A DNA stretch of 39,481 nucleotides from Acidobacteriota bacterium (GTDB taxonomy: Bacteria; Acidobacteriota; Terriglobia; Bryobacterales; Bryobacteraceae), in contig JAJYLS010000009.1 of assembly GCA_021787555.1 (NCBI GenBank), positions 1-39,481 of the forward strand. The letters are read 5' to 3'. This document shows, piece after piece, positions 25,401 to 34,200 of this stretch; position 1 is the first letter of the stretch, and each line of letters begins with the position of its first letter. Made by a program: the position numbers and the translations under genes. The notes beneath the pieces are model-generated. The model was not told the DNA's origin. It did not search any database and saw nothing but the letters and a program-made list of their open reading frames with translations.

Positions 25401-26120
25401 CAACTGGCCGCCCGTGCGGCCCCCGTATTCGGCGGTGTAGTTGGAGACCAGGAGCTTCACTTCGCCGATGGTGTCGATGCTGGGAGAAATGTAACCGGGG
25501 TTGAGGTTACCGGAGTCCTGGCTGGAGACGCCGTCCACACTGAGGATGATCTGCCCGGTGTGGCCGCCATTGACGGGCGGGATGCCGCCGCCGGACCAGC
25601 CGCGGTAATCGCCGCTTTGCAGAGTCTGCACGCCGGGGAGCGTCATGATGAGGGAGACCGGGTTGCGGCCGCGGGTGGGGGTGTCTTCGATCTGGCGGAG
25701 GTCGATATTCACGGAGCGGTCGGAGCTGTCGGTGGCAACGTGGACCGTGTTGCCCTGCACCTCCACGGTGCTTGTGACCGCACCAACTTCGAGGTGGATC
25801 TGGTGCAGATCGACGCTCTCCTGGGCAGAGACAGTGATGCCCCGCTGGCCATAGATCTTAAAGCCCGGCTGAGTGATCTGAATGCTGTAGCTTCCGGGCA
25901 CGAGGCCAGTGAAGGCGAAGGAACCGCTGGATTCGGTGATGAAGCTGCGGGTCTGCTGCGAAAGGTCGTTCGTCAGCTTGACATGAGCGCCTGCAATGGC
26001 GGCACCGCTGGAATCGACAACCGTTCCGGAAATCTGGCCCGTGATGCTCTGGGCCGAGAGCGGGGTTAGAGACACCACCGCGCAGAAGACCACCCATACC
26101 GCAAAGCGAAAATCTTGCAT
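22485..26120 (-). CDS. TonB-dependent receptor, Oar-like, with carboxypeptidase-regulatory-like domain
   Basis: Outer-membrane receptor of 1211 residues. The signal peptide ends near SLTPLSAQ. The carboxypeptidase-regulatory-like domain at about 25-115 has GQISGTVVDSSGAAIAGAHV and GSFAFTGLVPGSYSIQITQP. The plug has IEDTPTRGRNPVSLIMTLPG, IILSVDGVSSQDSG and NYTAEYGGRTGGQLTFTTKN. The barrel ends in VLSMRFLF, with a terminal aromatic residue as required for outer-membrane insertion. It is only distantly like the receptor at 11725-14943, so it is not a recent duplicate. It is followed by two secreted propeller proteins on the same strand. Ligand unknown; glycans or peptides are the usual guesses for this family. 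Confidence 0.95.
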   Translation of the reverse strand: MQDFRFAVWVVFCAVVSLTPLSAQSITGQISGTVVDSSGAAIAGAHVKLTNDLSQQTRSFITESSGSFAFTGLVPGSYSIQITQPGFKIYGQRGITVSAQESVDLHQIHLEVGAVTSTVEVQGNTVHVATDSSDRSVNIDLRQIEDTPTRGRNPVSLIMTLPGVQTLQSGDYRGWSGGGIPPVNGGHTGQIILSVDGVSSQDSGNLNPGYISPSIDTIGEVKLLVSNYTAEYGGRTGGQLTFTTKNGTSQFHGTAYYYWRHEMFDANEWFNNKLGIQKPKYRYQNPGGTIGGPLIIPGTRFNKNRQKLFFFFGYDKLFNANTTTHNYTMPSALERQGDFSQTVTTQGVLVPIYDPNTRAPFPGNKIPVSRINPAGEAMLNLLPLPSPLGLALDPTGQRRYNFQTILPQQRPLDDKTLRIDYNVSPKVQTFVRLLQNYEAVNGYAGTVNPPGGGWGQFPASYHVQAAGAVGTLIYTATPNLVNEVSWGINRGRQGVDPLSDTSADTATGGAKTFQQSLLPLKDANGNPIALPGIFEGVNALNLLPAVNFGFPAGFSPQSAGQPISNAPTFANDSRWPFTGTDQLQTVDEKITWLKGSHNLKAGIYLERMARNVSVYSVFNTAGSYYFGSDRAAALDSGYPYSNALLGSIFAYGQDNERQINHARYTQLEWFLQDTWKVSRRFTVDAGIRFTRVGDLYSQGATLGLFSAQDYNSAKVGQLLFPACSIQTSGVCPKPDKIAINPATGATFPYVRQGTFDTSSYPAGGTPFSGIAQYNSHFFKEPPVSLGPRVGFAWDIFGDGKTALRGGFGIIVGRNWTVDDIGALSAGQGPMMAPPSFQAPIILYTNFDNLASAQPYFTPQDAIGGPQYDIPQETYNWSLGVQRDLTHGLILDVSYVANALRHGYGEAIDFNAVPPYTTWNPTTGADPAFRDPTSSGFYSTSLIRSMVGYSGLGQIPIWTHLGSSNYNSLQVQLNRRMGNFQWNANYTYSRTIVYAFHQWVNTELGKNIANRPHAVNFNMGYDFPMGSRLWNNSFTRAVLDGWHINGDGAIYAGNPFTVHCSAQNAPPGFWTGTPTGGIPFRCEMGNNIFLPNGQVPKATEDPRLQWALNAANFTLPPPGSLGIGNTPPSMFYGPGVFNLDFSLAKNTRIKERYTLELRIETFNTLNHFNPGIPNTSLRYDYLTGAQTNASFGVIQGAQVQARHTVLSMRFLF

Positions 26121-26362
26121 CGTAAGCTCCTAGGCTTTGAGGAACAGGGATCGAAGAGCGTGCAGTGTTCGGTTTTGGCCGCTGACAGCGGGCAGGGCAG
26201 ACAGGGAGCTAAGCTCGAAGCCCGCGCCACAGGGCGAATTATGTATCACCCCAATCCGTCCCCGTTCGGACGTTTCTACAACGATATGGGATTAGGATAC
26301 ATGATATTTACTATGCTTCACTACTGCGTTTTCTGTATTTGTGCGGATCTGTACGAGGAGCC

Positions 26363-27502
26363 CTACGCCGAGCGAGAGGGATCGAGCGGATGGGTCCAGC
26401 CGAGGTTGAAAGGCACTTCGGTCATGGGGCCTTGCCACTTGAGTTCGAGCTCGATGTCGGGGTGGAGGCGGTATTTCTTGGTGAGGTCTTCGAGCTTGGC
26501 GCCGACGATATCGATGTGGGCGCGGTCGTACTGGCCGAGGCCGAGGTCGCAGCAATATTTGGCGTAGCCGAGCCAATCGGGATTGATGCCCATGGCTTCG
26601 ACGCCGATGCGGTCGGCGGCGACGAAATCGAGCGAGGCGATGGCCAGGTGCGAGGGAACAGGCGTGCCGGAATTGGGGCCGTTGCCTTCCATGCCTTCGA
26701 AGCCGTCGATGACGGAGGCGCCCCAGGTGGGCGCGAGGCGCTGGGCGGTGAGCAGCATATTGTAGTGCATCTGGCGGAGGCCGACGTGGTACTTGCGCTT
26801 CTCGTTCCAATGCGGGGTTTCGCCGGGCGCATAGTGGAGCGGCGCGCCGAGGACCAGGTTCTTGATGGAGAGCGAAGCGATCACCGTGTTGTGGCACTTC
26901 AGCATGGCGGAGGAGATGACGAAGGCTTCGGGATCGAAGAGGCGGGCGGCGAGGCGGACGGGGGTGATGTGGAGGTCGGTGTCGAGGAGGGCGATGCGCT
27001 CGAATTTGGCCTCCTGGTTCAGATCGATCAGCTTGACGCCGAGGCGCTTGTATTCGCCGGGGAGAGTGGTGTAGTGGAAATTTTCGAACCCGGTGCGGGT
27101 ATCGCCGGCGGCGGCTTCGGCGATGACGACGGGACCTTTGACGCGGCCATCGAGGTAATCGAGGATGCCGCGGAGGGCGTCGGCGTGCGTGGAGGCAAGC
27201 TGGTTGACCATGTTGACGTTATTGGGCTTGATGACCACGTATTTTTTGGCGCGCAGCTTGGGGCGGAGGTCCTGATCGATGGCGAGCAGGGCCTGGTAGA
27301 CGTTCTTGCGGCGGTCGGGGCCGCCGATGAGCGCGACGGTGGAGCGGCGGTCGAGGGCAGGGAACGGCTCGGGGTTAGAGCCGGAGCCGAGGCGGCGGCG
27401 CGAGGCGGGGCGCTGCTGCTGGGCACCGGCGATACGGGCACGGAGCAGGGCGGCGGCTCCGGCGAGTTGGAAAAGACTGCGGCGTTGGAAAAGATTGGGC
27501 AT
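26363..27502 (-). CDS. Tat-exported DUF362 protein
   Basis: A 379-residue protein. The N-terminus MPNLFQRRSLFQLAGAAALL has the twin arginine, hydrophobic stretch and later AxA-like site of a Tat signal. A DUF362 domain fills most of the rest: KKYVVIKPNNVNMVNQLAST, GPVVIAEAAAGDTRTGFENF, DPEAFVISSAMLKCHNTVIA, SLSIKNLVLG and SLDFVAADRIGVEAMGINP. The C-terminal ferredoxin domain seen in some DUF362 proteins is absent. DUF362 function is poorly known, though links with Fe-S redox chemistry are common. It is third in an operon with a ferredoxin-type aldo/keto reductase and a DUF6599-like protein. The ATG at 27502 has AGGAGG upstream. Confidence 0.85.
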   Translation of the reverse strand: MPNLFQRRSLFQLAGAAALLRARIAGAQQQRPASRRRLGSGSNPEPFPALDRRSTVALIGGPDRRKNVYQALLAIDQDLRPKLRAKKYVVIKPNNVNMVNQLASTHADALRGILDYLDGRVKGPVVIAEAAAGDTRTGFENFHYTTLPGEYKRLGVKLIDLNQEAKFERIALLDTDLHITPVRLAARLFDPEAFVISSAMLKCHNTVIASLSIKNLVLGAPLHYAPGETPHWNEKRKYHVGLRQMHYNMLLTAQRLAPTWGASVIDGFEGMEGNGPNSGTPVPSHLAIASLDFVAADRIGVEAMGINPDWLGYAKYCCDLGLGQYDRAHIDIVGAKLEDLTKKYRLHPDIELELKWQGPMTEVPFNLGWTHPLDPSRSA

Positions 27503-27513
27503 AGGGGGACCTC

Positions 27514-28323
27514 CTAGGGAATCCGGGCGGCGAAGGCGGTGGACAGCGCGGCGGCGTCCTGGCCCTCGGCTATGTTGGCGTAGCCGGCCACGTAGCGGCC
27601 CTTGCGGAAGATGCAAAGGCGGCCGAGATAAGGATCGTTGGCGGAAAAGGCTTCGGCGGCAACCGAGACCGGGGCGGTCTGGCCGAAGTGGGCGCGGAGA
27701 TCGCGCATGAGCGCGGCTGCCGCGGCGTCGGAATCTTCGGCGACGAGGAAAGCCTTTCCGGATGGATATTCGGCGGCGTAACCGCGCTTGAGGAGGTGGA
27801 TGCCGAGGACGCTTTCGGGGACCAGACGGAGGGATTGCTGGTTTTCGGCGGGGAAGCAGGCCACCTCGGGCGGCGGGTCGGTGCGGCCTTCGAGGGTGCT
27901 GGCGAGCGCATCGGCCCAGTTCTGGAGGACGGCGGAGTAATCGCCTTCGGGATTGGCGGCGATCTCGACGTAATACTTGCCCTTGGCAAAGATGGCGCGG
28001 CGGGGGACGATCTGGCCGCCCATACCGATCTTGGTCGAGGGGAGGCGCGGATCGCGGGTGGAGGAGAACATGCCGTAGGCGGACTCGGGGTCGCCGAAAT
28101 CGGAGATATCGACGATGAGGGTGACGCCGGCCTTTTCGCAGGTGATGCCCTGCATGGTCTGGAAGCCGTAGAGCAGGTAGCCTTCGGAATTGCCGTCCAT
28201 GTACTCGAACAGGTTGTCGGCGGTGTAGGCGCGGGCGGGACCGTGCTGGGTCCAGCCGGACTGGCAGGTGGGCGCGGCGGTCAGGAGCGTTAGGGCGAAC
28301 AGCAGGCCGGCGGCGGCCCTCAT
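27514..28323 (-). CDS. Secreted DUF6599-like protein
   Basis: A 269-residue exported protein: Sec signal peptide (MRAAAGLLFALTLLTAAPT), then a single domain with ADNLFEYMDGNSEGYLLYGF, FGDPESAYGMFSSTRD and KGKYYVEIAANPEGDYS. I associate this pattern with DUF6599, of unknown function. The ATG at 28323 overlaps the stop of the upstream aldo/keto reductase gene (ATGA), and an 11-base gap separates it from the DUF362 gene, so all three are one operon. No cofactor motif is apparent. Confidence 0.75.
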   Translation of the reverse strand: MRAAAGLLFALTLLTAAPTCQSGWTQHGPARAYTADNLFEYMDGNSEGYLLYGFQTMQGITCEKAGVTLIVDISDFGDPESAYGMFSSTRDPRLPSTKIGMGGQIVPRRAIFAKGKYYVEIAANPEGDYSAVLQNWADALASTLEGRTDPPPEVACFPAENQQSLRLVPESVLGIHLLKRGYAAEYPSGKAFLVAEDSDAAAAALMRDLRAHFGQTAPVSVAAEAFSANDPYLGRLCIFRKGRYVAGYANIAEGQDAAALSTAFAARIP

Positions 28324-29483
28324 GCGAGGGCCTCCTGGGCGCGCGCCACGTGCCGCGCGACATGCACGCCGTAGGGGCAGGCGACGGTGCAGGAGGGGCA
28401 ATCGCCGCAGCGGGCGGAGACGTGGTGCGGAGGCATTTCGAGGTAGCGTTCGCGCGCGAGCGTGAATTGGCCGTAGCCTTCGGCGTAGGTGAGGAAGCGG
28501 AGAACGTCGTGGACGGGAAGTCCCTGGCGGCACTGGCCGGCGCACTCGCCGCACATCCGGCAGTAGGACGGGGCGATGCGGTCCAGGTGCATGGCGAGGA
28601 GCTTTTCATCTTCGGGGCCGAAGGTCTGGGACATGGCGCGGAGGTTGTCGTCGAGCTGGTCCATATCGGTCATGCTGGGGACGGTGGTGGAGACGTTGGA
28701 ATTGCGCAGGACCCATTTGAGCGCGGCGGGCATGGCGCCCTGCTGCTGCAACTTGGCGAGATTGGGATCGCCGCGGCGGAGGCGGCGCGCGCCGCCGGCC
28801 ATGACCTTCATGGCGACGACGCCTTTGCCCGCTTTGACCGCTTGCTCGATCACGGAGTTCATGAAGGGTTCCATGGTGAAGTTGTAGACGGTGAGGATGA
28901 CGTCGATGTGGGGATTGGCGGCGAGCGAGGGGATGAGCTCGCGCTGGCCGCCATGGGTGCTGACACCGGCGAAGCGAATTTTGCCGGCCTTTTTGGCGGC
29001 CTGCTGGGCTTCGATCAGATCGTCGGTGACGGCGGCGGGGCTGGTTTTGCCGTGGAGATACCAGATATCGACGAAATCGGTACCGAGTTCCTGGAGGCTT
29101 TTATCGAGCTGGTCGAGGGCTTCCTGGCGCGAGCTGGCCTCGGTCTTGGTGGAGAGGACCAGGTGCTGGCGCTTGCCCTTGAGCGCGGCGCCGACCATGC
29201 GCTCGTTCTGGCCGTGTCCATAATTGCGCGCGGTATCGAAATAGGTGATGCCGAGGTCGGCGGCGCGTTCGACGACGCTGCCGTCGGAGGTGATCATGCA
29301 GCCGAAGCCGAGGGTGGTGACGCGCAGGCCGGTCTTGCCGAGCGTCCGGTAGCGGAACTCGGGCGCGAAGGCGCGGCGCGGGGCGGGGGGCGCGGCCGGC
29401 GGGGCCTGCTGACCGGGTTTAGCGGTGGCGGCGACCGGCAGCGCGAGCCCGGCCGCCAGAAAATTCCGGCGCGAAGAAGACAT
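28320..29483 (-). CDS. Tat-exported aldo/keto reductase with two ferredoxin-type Fe-S motifs
   Basis: A 387-residue oxidoreductase. The start MSSSRRNFLAAGLALPVAAT is a textbook Tat signal. An aldo/keto reductase barrel follows with a full catalytic tetrad: Asp83 and Tyr88 (TYFDTARNYGH), Lys113 (STKTEA) and His144 (WYLHGK). The C-terminal part (from about 316) holds CRMCGECAGQC and CGDCPSCTVACP, each with C-X2-C-X2-C-X3-C spacing, enough for two [4Fe-4S] clusters. The Fe-S tail suggests that electrons pass to or from a partner rather than only NADPH. Export means cofactors must be loaded in the cytoplasm first. It heads an operon with DUF6599-like and DUF362 genes and is divergent from a Tat-tagged DegT aminotransferase. 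Confidence 0.93.
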   Translation of the reverse strand: MSSSRRNFLAAGLALPVAATAKPGQQAPPAAPPAPRRAFAPEFRYRTLGKTGLRVTTLGFGCMITSDGSVVERAADLGITYFDTARNYGHGQNERMVGAALKGKRQHLVLSTKTEASSRQEALDQLDKSLQELGTDFVDIWYLHGKTSPAAVTDDLIEAQQAAKKAGKIRFAGVSTHGGQRELIPSLAANPHIDVILTVYNFTMEPFMNSVIEQAVKAGKGVVAMKVMAGGARRLRRGDPNLAKLQQQGAMPAALKWVLRNSNVSTTVPSMTDMDQLDDNLRAMSQTFGPEDEKLLAMHLDRIAPSYCRMCGECAGQCRQGLPVHDVLRFLTYAEGYGQFTLARERYLEMPPHHVSARCGDCPSCTVACPYGVHVARHVARAQEALA

Positions 29484-29591
29484 GGATCCTCCCTAAAGAG
29501 AGTATAGGGGATTCAGGTGTGGAATAGGAGTCACGGAGTTGAGGAGTCAGGAGCCGAAGGGGTGTAGAGTAGGGATGGAAAGGAGCCGGGC

Positions 29592-30893
29592 ATGATCGAT
29601 CGGCGCACATTTCTGGCCGCGGCTGCCGCTGCCGGTGCGGCGGCGGGCGCGGAGGCAGCGGACGAAAAACTGGCGGTGGCGGGAGGAATGCCGGTGCGGC
29701 GGCAACCTCTCAAAACCAAGAACTGGGGGCCGGAGTTTTACGACGACAAAGAGCGGCAACAACTCGACGACGTGGTGGAGATGCGGAACCCGTTTCGCTT
29801 CGCCAACCCGGAGGACCGGTCGAAGGTGGCGGCGTTCGAGCGGGAATACGCGGCGTATGCGCACACGAAATACGCGCTGGCGGTGACCTCGGGGACGGCG
29901 GCGCTGCACTGCGCCATGGCGGCGCTGGAGGTGGGGCCGGGCGACGAGGTGATTCTGCCGGCGTGGACGTGGTACTCGTGCTACAACACCGTTATCCAGG
30001 CGGGGGCGCTGCCGGTATTCGCGGAGATCGACGAGTCGTTTAATATCGACCCGGCGGATATCGAGCACCGGATCACGCCGCAGACGAAGGTCATCATGGC
30101 GGTGAGCCTGCAAGGGAACCCCGCGGATATGGACCGCATCCTGCCGGTTGCGCGGAAGCACGGGCTGAAGGTGCTGGAGGATTTCAGCCAGAGCGTGGGC
30201 GCGAAGTACAAGGGGCGGCCGCTGGGGTCGATGGGGGACATCGGGATCAGCAGCCTGCAACAGAGCAAGACGATTACGGCGGGCGAGGGCGGGGCGGTGG
30301 TGACCAACGACGCGCGGCTGTACGAGCGGGCATTCCGGTTTCACGACGTGGGCATGCTGCGCGGTGCGGATGGGAAGCGGAACTTCTTTCCGGGGCTGAA
30401 TTACCGGATGAACGAATTCACCGGCGGGGTGCTGCTGACGCAATTGCGGAAGCTGGACACGATTGCGGGGGCGGTGCGCGCCAACGCGGGGCGGGTTTAC
30501 GGCGGCATCCGCGATTTGCCGGGAGTGCGGCTGCGGAAGTTGCCGGACCCGGAGGGAGAGTTGGGGACGGGGATCTTCATCGGGTTCAGGACGAGCGGTG
30601 AGCGGCAGCGGTACGCGGAGGCGATGCGGGCGGAGAACGTGCCGGTGTCGAGCCCGGGCGGGTCGGTGGTGCTGCCGGTGGTGCCGGAGATCGAGAATAA
30701 GGTGACGGTGGCGCCGGGGTGGCCGTCGTTCCAGACGGAGCGAGGCAAGGCGATCCGGTACGGGCGGGAATGCTGTCCGCGGACGATCGATATACTGAGC
30801 CGGTTCGCGGGGGTGATGATGGACCCGAAATTTACCGAGCGGGACACGGCGGACGCGGTGGCGGCGATCCGGAAGGTGTATCCGGCGATCTAA
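29592..30893 (+). CDS. DegT/DnrJ/EryC1/StrS-family aminotransferase with a Tat signal
   Basis: PLP-dependent enzyme of 433 residues. Family motifs are TSGTAALHCAMAALEVGPGD, VILPAWTWYSCYNTVIQAGA, VLEDFSQSVGAKYKGRPLG and SLQQSKTITAGEGGAVVTND, with Lys226 as the PLP-binding lysine and Asp197 contacting the pyridine nitrogen. Members normally transaminate nucleotide-linked keto-sugars in the cytoplasm. Here the N-terminus is MIDRRTFLAAAAAAGAAAGA, a clear Tat signal, so the protein is predicted to be exported, which is unusual for the family. AAGGAG sits 8 bases before the ATG. It is divergent from the exported aldo/keto reductase operon across 108 bases, so co-regulation is plausible. Substrate unknown. 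Confidence 0.93.
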   Translation: MIDRRTFLAAAAAAGAAAGAEAADEKLAVAGGMPVRRQPLKTKNWGPEFYDDKERQQLDDVVEMRNPFRFANPEDRSKVAAFEREYAAYAHTKYALAVTSGTAALHCAMAALEVGPGDEVILPAWTWYSCYNTVIQAGALPVFAEIDESFNIDPADIEHRITPQTKVIMAVSLQGNPADMDRILPVARKHGLKVLEDFSQSVGAKYKGRPLGSMGDIGISSLQQSKTITAGEGGAVVTNDARLYERAFRFHDVGMLRGADGKRNFFPGLNYRMNEFTGGVLLTQLRKLDTIAGAVRANAGRVYGGIRDLPGVRLRKLPDPEGELGTGIFIGFRTSGERQRYAEAMRAENVPVSSPGGSVVLPVVPEIENKVTVAPGWPSFQTERGKAIRYGRECCPRTIDILSRFAGVMMDPKFTERDTADAVAAIRKVYPAI

Positions 30894-31040
30894 AAATACA
30901 CTTTGGCGGCGATCTGGTTCTCGCGGTTGTTGCCGATGGTGCTGTTGATGGTGCCCACGGCGGGGTTGCCGACGGTGGTCGAAGTCCATCATGCCGGGCG
31001 CGCGGAGAATGTTGCGGCCGGAATTGCCGAAACAGATGCA
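30890..31040 (-). pseudogene. Relic of a TonB-dependent receptor C-terminus
   Basis: On the minus strand FGNSGRNILRAPGMMDFD can be read. This matches the conserved region about 100-150 residues before the end of Oar-like receptors; the intact receptor at 11725 has FGSSGRNILDGPG. After a frame change of one base the strand continues TVGNPAVGTINSTIGNNREN and QIAAKVYF with a TAG stop, a typical barrel end with terminal Phe. The two pieces sit closer than in an intact barrel, so an internal deletion plus frameshift is likely. Everything upstream is gone. The TAG shares two bases with the stop of the convergent DegT-family gene. Confidence 0.6.
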
Positions 31041-31246
31041 GGTGGGGGGCGAAGGCCGCGGCATCGGTGGGGCAGTAGGAGCGATTGCGCCACCGGCCCC
31101 GGCAGCGGTTCTCCGCTGCGGCCGCGTTCTGCCTCTGCCCGGGCGTGGCCCGAAAGGGCTAGGCGCCGGAGGCTCCGCGGCACCATCTCAAAGAGGGTGC
31201 ATTCTTATATCATAGAAATTAAGCTTTTAGCCCAGCGTTTTCCTTC
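31041..31246 (+). promoter_or_regulatory. Upstream region of the RND efflux operon
   Basis: Between the receptor relic and the efflux pump gene. It contains GC-rich short dyads (31085-31190) followed by an AT-rich stretch (TTCTTATATCATAGAAATTAAG, near 31200-31222) in which the promoter of the efflux operon most likely lies. No clear -35/-10 pair, regulator binding site or regulator gene was found nearby. The pump ATG lacks a good ribosome binding site. Confidence 0.35.
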
Positions 31247-34200
31247 ATGTGGATAGTACGGCTCGCCCTCAGGCGTCCTTATACGTTTGTCGTCGTCGCG
31301 CTGCTGATTGCCATACTCGGCGTGACCGCCATCGTCACCATGCCGGTGGATATCTTTCCGTATATCGATATCCCGGTGGTGAGCATCGTGTGGACCTACG
31401 CCGGCCTTTCGCCGGAAGAGATGGAAGGGCGCATGGTCACGATCTTCGAGCGGGCCCTGACGACGACGGTGAACGACATCGAGCACATGGAGTCGCAGTC
31501 GTATAACGGCATCTCCGTGACACGCGTGTACTTCCAGCCACACGCGAAAGTGGAGCTGGCGCTGTCGCAGGTGACGGCCATCGCGCAGACGCTGCTGCGG
31601 ATCTTTCCGCCGGGGACGACGCCGCCGTACGTCGCCAAGTACGACGCTTCGAGCGTTCCGGTGCTGCAACTGGGGATGGAGAGCAAGACGCTCAGCGAGC
31701 AGGAACTGTATGATATCGGGCACGTATTCATTCGCACGCCGCTGGCCACCATTCAGGGCGCATCGCTTCCGCTGCCGTACGGCGGGAAGAACCGCGTGGT
31801 GATGGTGGACCTGAATCCGGAGCAACTGTATGCCAAGGGGCTTTCGCCGGCGGACGTTTCGAATGCGCTGGGCAGTCAGAACCTGATTCTGCCGGCGGGG
31901 GATGCGAAGATCGGCGGCACGGACTACCTGATCCGGGTGAACAGCAGCCCGCGGATCCTGGACGAAATGAACGCGCTGCCCATCAAGGTAGTGAACGGGG
32001 CGACGGTATATCTGCGGGACGTGGGGCAGGTGCACGACGGCTATTCGATCCAGACCAGCATCGTGCGGACGAACGGAACGCGCGGCGCGCTGCTGACGGT
32101 ACTGCGGAGCGGGCAGGCGTCGACGCTGGCGGTGGTGAACGCGGTGAAGAAGGCGCTGCCGAAGATCCTGGCGGGGCTGCCGCCGACGCTGGAAGTGCGG
32201 CAGTTGTTCGACCAATCGATTTTCGTGCGGGCGGCCATCAACGGCGTGGTGCGGGAAGCGGTGGTCGCGGCGTTTCTCACCGGGCTGATGATCCTGCTGT
32301 TTCTGGGAAGCTGGCGCAGCACGGTGATCGTGTGCATTTCGATTCCGCTTTCGATTTTGACGTCGCTGATCGTGCTGAGCATGCTGGGCCAGACGGTGAA
32401 CGTGATGACGCTGGGCGGACTGGCGCTGGCGGTGGGAATCCTGGTGGACGACGCGACGGTGGAAATCGAGAACACGCACCGCAACATGGCGATGCGGAAG
32501 CCGCTGGTGCGGGCGGTGCTGGACGGCGCGCAGCAGATCGCGGCGCCGGCGTTCGTTTCGACGCTCTCGATCTGCATCGTGTTCGTGCCGGTGCTGCTGC
32601 TGACGGGCGCGGCCAAGTACCTGTTTACGCCCCTGGCGCTGGCGGTGGTGTTCGCCATGATGGCTTCGTACCTGCTGTCGCGGACGCTGGTTCCCACCAT
32701 GGTGCACTACATGCTGCGGCCGGAAGTGAAGCTGTACGCGCAGGGGAAGCACGGCGAGACGTCGGGCGGCAAAGGCATCATCTGGAAGGCGCACTACATT
32801 TTCAACCGGCGTTTCGAGCTGATGCGCGCGTCGTACGCATCGCTGCTGCACTGGGCGCTGGATCACCGCACGCCGGTGCTGATCGGGTTCGGGCTGTTCG
32901 TGGCGGGCTCGCTGGCGCTGGCGCCGCTGGTGGGCGAGGATTTCTTCCCGACGGTGGATTCGGGGCAGATGCGGCTGCACGCGCGAGCGCCGACGGGGAC
33001 GCGGATCGAAAAGACGGAGCAGATTTTCGCGCAGATCGAGGACCAGATCCGGCAGGTAATCCCGCAGCGGGAGATCGACAACATCATCGACAACATCGGG
33101 CTTCCGAACAACGGGCTCAACCTGGCGCTCGGGGACACCGCGACGATCGGCACGGACGACGGCGACATCCTGATTTCGCTGAAAGGCGAGCACGGCTCGA
33201 CGGCGGAATACACCGACCGGCTGCGGGAGCGGCTGCACGAGAGATTTCCGGACGTGGTGTTCTTTTTCGAAGCGGCGAACATCACCAACCAGATCTTGAA
33301 TTTCGGCCTGCCGGCGCCCATCGACGTGCAGGTGGTGGGGCGCGACAAGGAGGCGAATTACAAGATCGCGCAGCAGATCGAGGCGCAGATCGTACGGATT
33401 CCGGGTGCGGCGGACGTGCATATTCACCAGGTGGTGGACTATCCGGAGATCCGGGTGAACGTGGACCGGGACAAAGCGGGACAGGTGGGGCTGACGCAAG
33501 GGGACGTGGCGAACAGCCTGCTGATTTCGCTGAGTTCGAACTCGCAGATTGCGCCGACGCAATGGCTGGACTGGAAAACGGGAATCAGCTATTCGGTTAT
33601 GGTGCAGACGCCGCAGTATCGGGTGGACTCGCTGGAGGCGATGATGCGCACGCCGCTCGCGGCGATGGCGGGGAACGTGAAGAGCACGACGCCGGCTTCG
33701 CTGGCGGGCGTGTCCGACCAGGGGAACTCGGCGGTGGGCAGCGGGCCGAGCCAGAATTCGGCGGCGTACGGCAATCCGGGAACGGCGAGCACGGGACCGC
33801 AACTGCTTTCCAACCTGGCGGGGGTGACGCGCGCGGTGACGCCGGAAGTCGTGAGCCACTACAATGTGCAGCCGGTGTTCGACATTTACGCGAACGTGGA
33901 TCGGCGGGACCTGGGCGCGGTGGGCACGGCGGTGGAGAAGATCGTGGCGCAGGCGGAGCGGAAGCTGCCGCGCGGGTCGTCGATCGACGTGCGCGGGCAG
34001 ATAGCCACGATGGAAACCTCGTTCCGCCGGCTGGGGCTGGGGATCGTTTTCGCGATCGTGCTGGTGTACCTGCTGATGGCCATCAATTTTCAATCGTGGC
34101 TGGACCCGTTCATCATCCTGATGGCGCTGCCGGGCGCGCTGGCGGGGATCGTGTGGATCCTGTTTATGACGCAGACGACGTTCAGCGTGCCGTCGCTGAT

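Noticed and set aside
26257-26272. Short dyad CGTCC...GGACG upstream of the TonB receptor at 22485-26120
   Set aside because: Only five paired bases; this is expected often by chance at this GC content.
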